Source of the DNA: Candidatus Saccharimonadota bacterium
GTDB taxonomy: Bacteria > Patescibacteriota > Saccharimonadia > Saccharimonadales > Saccharimonadaceae
Direction: 5' to 3'
DNA length: 64,000 bases
NCBI GenBank assembly: GCA_905372835.1
Contig: CAJPQK010000002.1
Coordinates: 79,629 to 143,628, forward strand
Part shown: positions 63,961-64,000 of the stretch, one piece after another
Layout: every line of letters starts with the position of its first letter
How positions within the stretch are numbered: the first letter of the stretch is position 1
The notes under the pieces: generated by a model
Seen by the model: the letters and a program-made list of their open reading frames with translations, nothing else
Told to the model about the DNA's origin: nothing
Database searches by the model: none
Program-made: the position numbers and the translations under genes

Positions 63961-64000
63961 AAAAATCTACTTTGTATCAAAGTATTAAGGCTCTACAAAA

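Overview
The window reads as chromosome of a Candidatus Saccharibacteria (TM7) or closely related Patescibacteria/CPR member. Basis: short, tightly packed genes; reduced forms of household enzymes (413-residue ProRS, 590-residue IF-2); three small acidic DUF5663-like proteins; a 16S gene with an intact anti-Shine-Dalgarno end; and very short intergenic gaps. This placement is inference from gene content and would be settled by the 16S sequence at 62391-63960. No CRISPR array, insertion sequence or prophage was seen.

Layout. 1-11.7 kb, mostly minus: a truncated ABC permease, CNNM/CBS and DUF2207 membrane proteins, lysS, greA, then the proS-CPBP-rseP-uppS-prenyl synthase-frr cluster. 11.7-22.3 kb: recF, a coiled-coil/DUF5663 pair, tsf-rpsB, rpmE2, ung, prfA and prmC, with three uncharacterised genes between them. 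22.2-29.3 kb: HtrA, lepB, parAB, rplU, galU, a Tim44-like membrane protein. 29.4-35.3 kb: a T-box leader followed by a GIY-YIG gene, a PD-(D/E)XK-like gene and ileS. 35.3-44.6 kb: a LiaF-like protein, ftsA-ftsZ-nrdR-Trx-VKOR, a pilin, rpsU-yqeY-adk-map, wHTH-recJ. 44.7-55.7 kb: PRTase-like, priA, def-fmt, a second coiled-coil/DUF5663 locus, infB, rpsA, an LPXTG protein, a zinc peptidase and a KGG protein. 56-64 kb: 5S, 23S, pyrD, a VOC protein, tRNA-Val/Ile/Ala, a small membrane protein and 16S.

The most striking item is ileS (29422-33333). Its editing (CP1) region is split in frame by about 300 residues containing a low-molecular-weight tyrosine phosphatase/ArsC-like domain followed by a Nudix domain. 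The operon is headed by a clear T-box riboswitch (35075-35245): a short specifier hairpin showing AUC, and an antiterminator-type stem with a UGGUACC bulge. The tRNA-Ile(GAU) gene in this same window has the matching anticodon and discriminator A. Two nuclease-like genes sit between the T-box and ileS.

A second theme is expression style. About twenty first-in-unit genes have a -10 box only 6-10 nt before the start codon and no ribosome binding site, so their mRNAs should be leaderless. Operon-internal genes and a few regulated ones (rpsB, rplU, parA, greA, rpsA) keep good Shine-Dalgarno sites. A third theme is that the rRNA genes are dispersed: 16S, the tRNAs and 23S-5S are separated by protein genes and each of the last two has its own promoter.
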